Shown here: positions 58,561-64,000 of the stretch, in pieces
How positions within the stretch are numbered: position 1 is the first letter of the stretch
Layout of the letters: each line of letters begins with the position of its first letter
NCBI RefSeq assembly: GCF_005239225.2
Contig: NC_133295.1
Coordinates: 5,580,001-5,644,000, forward strand
Length of the DNA stretch: 64,000 nt
Direction of reading: 5' to 3'
DNA from: Populus alba
Taxonomy: Eukaryota; Streptophyta; Magnoliopsida; Malpighiales; Salicaceae
Translations under genes and position numbers: made by a program
Notes under the pieces: generated by a model
Databases searched by the model: none
What the model was told of the DNA's origin: nothing
What the model saw: only the letters and a program-made list of their open reading frames with translations

Positions 58561-61500
58561 CTTTTCAATTGTCATTTAAGTGAATTTTAGAATTTTAGAG
58601 GTAATTGTTTTTTATATATAAACTATGAAAACTACCTTAAAACTCATCATCTAACAATTTCATTAATAAATACAATGATACAGTCTTTATTTACACTTTT
58701 GAGTTGATACAATATTTTTCAATTTATTCACATGATATTTATTTACAAAACATATGTTGGACAATACTAGAACCTTTTCAATATAAAAAACCAAGTAGCT
58801 TGATAAAATTGCATGAGGAGATGTGATCTTCTAAGAAAATACTTGTAAAACATATAAAATCATGAAACTCATAATAAATATTTGTGTCATCGAATTTACT
58901 AACAATTATCAAGAATATAAGCAAAACCAATTTCACTAACTTTTGTTAGTTCATCAATCCATGTTAGATTCCAATTTAATATATTTCAATTATCTTTTGA
59001 TGAACTCTCACCCTTGTACACATTAAACTATTATAGTTACATTATTGCAACTTTTGTTCACAACACCTTTAATTCATACTACAATCTATTTTCTCAAACA
59101 CCCATAATTTATATGATTGTATACATTTCACCAACAACCTATATTTTATTTAATAATACTATAAATAATAGACACTTACAAACTGAGGACCCACCTACAA
59201 ACACAATTTTCTAAACAAAAATCCATTATAATCTTAAAAGCAAATTTAAAATAAACTTTAAGACAAGGTCTAAGTATTTTATATAAGATTGAAGACAAAA
59301 TAATTATAAATTTCATAAAAATATATATAAAAAAACATAAATATCATGTTAATTGAATATTCATGAGCCTTTTCATACTAGGCACATAATAATTTGGTGA
59401 GAAAATAGTTAACATTCCTAAAAAAGTCTATAATATTATTCGAGAAACATGAAGAAATTTAATAATAATTAAAATATAATGTTAAATTTATTTATAGTGC
59501 ATTTTAATCTGAATAACAATAATATATAAAAAAATACAAAATGGCTAAGACTTGACATCCAATATAGCCTATAAAGAGCCAGATGCACATGTATCTATGA
59601 GGCCAGACTTATGCACCTGACTCCTCTTTTTTTATTATAAAGGTAGATATCTTTTTTTTTTTTAAAAAAAAAACAAATAGATAACCCTCATCTACTCATC
59701 TAGATTCTGACCACCATAAAAGGTAGCTAGAATTGGGGTTGAGGTTTTCGGGCCTCAAAAAAATATTATCAATATACTTTAAACCAAAAACATTTAATAA
59801 ACATCTTAGCATATCAATAAACCAATATCTCAACTCAAAACATTTTTCGGTTGGTCTAAAGACACTAAATGAATCCAAAAATATTATTTCTCAATGTCGT
59901 CCTACATTTGCAGTCTTTTTGAAGGTTTAAAAACATTTTCATAGAACTTTCCTTTTCGAATAGAATTCCTTGATACTAAAGTCAGCCCTTTTCATTTTCA
60001 AAATATGGATAACCAACGACTTTATATGTCTTTCATTGTTATTTGGTGAGTTTCTCTATCCTCTCTCAAATCTAGAGGCTAAAAAATTAGTAAGATGAAT
60101 CTTTGGACTAAAATAAATATTTCATAAGCTATAGGGACTATAAAAGAAGAAAAGAAAAAATTGATGGAGCAAAAAGTACTTTATCGTGTTAGTTTGAGAT
60201 TGGTGTTTTCTCCTTGTTTTATACTTTGGTCCACTTTTGTTGATTTTTATCTTTCTTGAACAAATTTTAACAAATTAGTCATTAAATTAGTTATAAAAGG
60301 CTGTAATTGAAAAAAAAAAAAGAACTTTGAGAATGAAATTAAAACAATAAATTATAGTTATGGATTGTTACAGTGAAATATCTAGTCCTTTTAATATATT
60401 TTATTAATGTACAATAGTAATGAAAGAATTCAGGATAGTTAAAAGTAAATTCATCTGCTAATTAAAAACTAGGTCTTGAGTGTTTTATGATAACTCAAAT
60501 TTAGCACTTCAATTGCTTCTTTTTTTTTTTTTCCCTTTTGTGTTGCTTTAGATTTTGAAATTCGAACGGCTCAAATTGTAGCATCATTGTATTTTGAATA
60601 CTTAATTTGAAGATATATATATTTTTTAAATTACCATTTGCTTTTTATAGAAATAAAACTGTAGCATTCTCTTTAAATGCACCAAAAATGGATATCTCAT
60701 CCATTTTTTTTTTTTTTTAATGTCAAGTTACATTTTTGTAAGACGTGAAAGAAGAAAAATCAAAAATCATCTCTTATGCTATAACAACTCATGTGAAGTT
60801 CTTTTGAGTTGTTTAAAAGTATATGATAATATAAGAATTCGTTTCATATATTATTTGATTTCTAATTATTCTTCAATTAAGTCTTGTTTCTTAATAAAAT
60901 TATGAAATTAAATAATAAAATAGTATCTCTTTATGAAATCAAGAATAACTAAAAATTCAAATTTTATATGGATTGAAAAAATAAAGTATATTATATAATT
61001 TTTAGAAAACATTTATTACCTTTTGATCTTAGTTTTGGATAAAAAAAAATTGAATTCAACTTTAGTTACTGAAAAAAAAACTTAAAAATTAATACCAAGT
61101 TGAAAACTAAGGAAAACACTACAAAAACTATATTATAAATAAAACTAAGTCTAGGCTCGCGAGTTCTAAATTTGAAAGCCCACATAGATACTGAGGCCTC
61201 TTCATTATAATAACTCATGTGCGTTGAGATTTTTTTTTTAGGCTTATATATATGTGTGTGTGTGTAAACACAAACACACACACATATACATTTAAATTTA
61301 AGAGAGAAAAAATTATTGAACCCGGTTGAAGTTTATACTCCATATCATATGCTTGCTGAGTTAATCCAAAACACTCAAGCTATTATTTTTTTTTCAATAA
61401 TTTTTTAATTGATATCTTGTTTTAGTATGTGTTTGTTTTAGAAAATAATTTTTAAAATATATGTTTAAATTAATATTCCTCTTCTATGATTTTTTTTTTA

Positions 61501-62426
61501 ATAGTGTTGTAAGTATTTAATTTTTGAAAAGATTATTATAATTCATCTATAATATTTTCTTCATCTTTGTATAAATGAAATTTATTTTTGAAAATAAAAA
61601 TATTTATTTTCATATAATAGTTTTAATATGTGCATTTTTGTATAATATTTTTTTTCTAATATTGTTTAATGTGTTATCTATTTTTATTATTGTTTGATTG
61701 AATAAAAAAAATAAATTTAATAGAAAAACTCAGAAAATATAATAAAAAAAATCCCTTCTAGTAAGATTAAATATCTAAATCTATTTTTGTCTCATGATTT
61801 TTTTAATTTTATTTTTAGTTATTATTAATAATTTTTTTTATTAAACACTCTAAATTCTTAATATATTTAATTACATATATTTATGAGCTTTTCAATTTAT
61901 ATTTAAAATTTTTTAATATATAAAAACACATTTAAAAAACTTGAACACACAATTTTAGTTTTTGTCGGAGAAAAAAAAAAATCTAATCTACAATGGTTGG
62001 TAGTTGAAATAGCTAATTTATTACACCAATGATCAATCAACATTAATGCACAACCATCAAACACCTCGATTTCGGTGAATAAAAATCAAAATTGTGCTAT
62101 CAAAACTCCAGACACTGACCTCAATCCAAGTTTTTATACTGTACGGCTAGATATTAAAAAGAAGACGGGTAAGCAACCAATGTAATGTACCAGGAACTTA
62201 ATTCTATGAGGCCGCATTGCTCCAACGTGTTCCACTTCCAAGAAACGGTCCTACATGTTCATCATCACACCAGATCTGGACCCTTAGATCTCATCCTTAC
62301 CATGATCAAAAGTCAATAAAGTTAAGTCAACAAGGTCTTATTTTATTTTATTTTCTTTTGCTAGCAACTGAATTAGTCCATGAATAATAATATTAATAAA
62401 AGTCTCGACCCTGCCATTTTAAGAGG
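58561..62426. other. No gene recognised
   Basis: A long AT-rich spacer. Bases 59560-60120 are slightly less AT-rich and may be a dispersed repeat. A TG/CA inverted microsatellite is at 61244-61289. No coding frame is supported. Confidence 0.45.
61244..61289. repeat. Inverted (TG)n/(CA)n microsatellite
   Basis: TATATATATGTGTGTGTG is followed after a short AAACACAA spacer by ACACACACACATATA, so the run can pair with itself into a hairpin. Confidence 0.85.
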
Positions 62427-62627
62427 GTGTCTGTTATTGCGGTGGAAAACGTTTTTTAAAAAATTATTTTTTTTTAAATTAATATGTTATTGATGTTTTT
62501 AAATTATTTTTAATGTATTGATCTTAAAAATAATTTTTTAAAAAATAAAAAAATATTATTAATATACTTTTTAGAAGTGAAAAATATTTTAAAAAGCAAC
62601 AACAATCACACTTCCTAAACACGCTAA
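62427..62627. mobile_element. Tourist-like MITE, ~200 bp
   Basis: Left GAGGGTGTCTGTTATTGCGG and inward-read right GCGTGTTTAGGAAGTGTGAT are imperfect terminal inverted repeats of the GTGTTTGG type. TAA flanks both sides (before GAGGG and after CACGC), consistent with a Tourist target site. Confidence 0.6.
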
Positions 62628-62640
62628 GTGATGAAGAAAT

Positions 62641-62812
62641 AAAAACATGAGATAAAAAAATTATTTTTTTTATAATTTCAAGTTTGAATTTTTTATTTGC
62701 TAATATAATAATAATTTATATAATTATTAATTTTAAAATTCATAAAATTAATCAAAAGTATATGTAAAATAACCCGAACATTCATATTAATAATAATAAT
62801 AATAATAATAAA
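62641..62812 (+). mobile_element. Diverged SINE copy with AAT-rich tail
   Basis: A B-box-like CAAGTTTGAATTTTT, then TTTATATAATTATTAATTTT, ATAAAATTAATCAAAAG and AACCCGAACATTCATATTAA, passing into an (AAT)n run at about 62790-62812. It follows the same order as the copies at 44153 and 54725 but is more worn. Confidence 0.45.
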
Positions 62813-63222
62813 AAGTCTCTGGCAGGCTATCACCATTAAAATTTTTGACCATAAACTATAGAAGCTTCACAATAATAATAATAATTTCACAAGAGTCTTG
62901 GTCAAATCAATTAAAAACTTATGAATAAAATAAAAATAACTAAATATAAAAAGTATTAATTTAAATACATGCATATATTTCTAATAAAATAAAATTACAA
63001 GGATGCCACAATGTAACTAATTCTAACAGCATGCCAAATTTCGTTATTCTTGTTTTCTGACCGACTTCATTCTAGTCTCTCACCAACCTGGGAACGCAGA
63101 CTCCGGTGTCTTCAAGTTCCCATTTTTAACCGTTGAACTTTCCTTTTAAGACAACGATTCTCTCACACGTTCCAGGAAAGCCTTTTCCCTGGAAATTTGT
63201 TTCATGGGGTACTGTACATAGT

Positions 63223-63232
63223 GTATATATAA
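63223..63232 (+). promoter_or_regulatory. TATA box of the SYTF-like gene
   Basis: TATATATAAG, about 65 bp upstream of the ATG at 63292. It suits a core promoter with a short leader. Confidence 0.55.
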
Positions 63233-63291
63233 GGAAAGTGAAGCTGTAGGTTTTCTGTTTACTTGTTGAGGGTGTTGACTTGTTAGGAAAA

Positions 63292-64000
63292 ATGGGAAGA
63301 AGAAGAAAGGGTAAAGCTGGTTTCAAAGTTGAAGATGTTTTGGAGTTCTTTAATCATCTGTTGGAGGAAAAGCCTTCTGTTGCTTTCTTAATCCCTTTGA
63401 TTTTGGTTTGTTGGGGTATTGAGAAATGGGTTTTCTCTTTCTCCAATTGGGTTCCTCTTGTCGTTGCTATCTGGGCTACTTTTCAGGCAAGTCTTTCACT
63501 TTTCCTTCTTTTAACTTAAATCCTTTTGTCTTCAGTCATCTGTTTTGGATGGGGATGCAGTTGTTGTCTATTTATGATTTTGTTTAGTTCAAATTTTTCT
63601 TGTCATTTGTCATCAGTTGTTGGACTTGAATTTTTTTTTTTTTAATTATGGGATCTTACAGGTTAACTGCATAGTCAAGTTTTGTTCGAAATGTTGAACT
63701 CTTTAGGTGGTATGAATTTGTTATTTCAATAAAGGTACCTCATTTAGAGCAGGATATTTTTATGCAGTCGAAAACCTTTTTAAATGCAAGCAGAGTTAAA
63801 AAATTTCTAACATTTGCAAGCCTGTCTCTTTTTTCGCCAATGTAAAAAATTCATGGTTGGCATATGGGGGTTTTTCCTGAAGAAATTATTATGTGAATGC
63901 TTAATTTCATTGATTCAAGAAGCAAACAGAGGTTACAATTTTATATTGGTGGCAATACATCAAGATCTTATTCTATTGCCTATGATCAAGCCTAATTATT
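63292..64000 (+). CDS. NTMC2T3/SYTF-like C2-domain protein, first exon only (gene continues past window)
   Basis: Exon 1 runs from the ATG at 63292 to CTACTTTTCAG at 63486 (65 codons). The product begins MGRRRKGKAGFKVEDVLEFF, continues LEEKPSVAFLIPLILVCWGI, then FSFSNWVPLVVAIWATFQ. It has a basic N terminus followed by a hydrophobic hairpin, as in the N-terminal anchor of plant synaptotagmin-like proteins, which tether ER to plasma membrane with SMP and C2 domains. The wording matches my memory of At3g18370 (ATSYTF/NTMC2T3). The splice donor appears to be CAG|GCAAGT, a GC-type site. No second exon was recognised before 64000, so the SMP and C2 domains must lie outside. The assignment also rests on gene order. 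Confidence 0.6.

Noticed and set aside
1..64000. CRISPR arrays, operons or bacterial mobile elements
   Set aside because: No regular spacer-repeat arrays or closely packed same-strand ORFs; all real genes are intron-containing or plant families.

Overview
The window is AT-rich plant nuclear DNA. Its genes have spliced exons with GT-AG introns and plant-specific families, and it carries plant retrotransposons, tRNA-derived SINEs and MITEs. The family content and repeat style suggest a woody eudicot, most likely Salicaceae (Populus or Salix). That placement is my inference; no search was possible.

Four protein-coding genes are well supported, all in the right-hand 26 kb: a BEE/CESTA-type bHLH transcription factor (38242-39665, +, six exons); a DUF639 membrane-associated protein (48736-54337, +, nine exons); a VQ-motif protein of the VQ20 type (55557-56135, -, one exon); and the first exon of an NTMC2T3/SYTF-like synaptotagmin-family protein (from 63292, +) that runs off the window. 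From memory, the order DUF639 - VQ - SYTF-like matches Arabidopsis At3g18350 - At3g18360 - At3g18370, so this looks like conserved microsynteny. These genes do not form a pathway; they act in brassinosteroid-linked transcription, WRKY/MAPK co-regulation and membrane contact sites.

The left 38 kb is transposon territory. It holds a three-unit ~170-bp tandem array (3640-4085); a fresh tandem duplication of a 1.57-kb unit with exon-like segments of an unrecognised protein (5136-8267) and an older relative near 10.3-11.1 kb; a Tyr/His/Gly-coding minisatellite (8590-8850); a decayed CACTA (En/Spm) element ending at 15950; a Ty3/gypsy LTR plus gag-pol remnant (20336-23770); a second gypsy-type LTR (26745-29756); and a complete but decayed Ty1/copia element (30548-35472). 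The copia element has 157-bp LTRs, target duplications AAGAG and non-canonical TA...CT termini. It interrupts a short host reading frame that stays open when the insertion is removed on paper.

The spaces between the right-hand genes hold the 3' end of another copia element with an env-like-position ORF (39966-42130), several SINE copies (one with an 11-bp target duplication at 46850), two hAT-type MITEs with 8-bp target sites, several Tourist-like MITEs, and a ~165-bp modular repeat (57840-58560). No CRISPR, operon or true tRNA/rRNA gene was seen.
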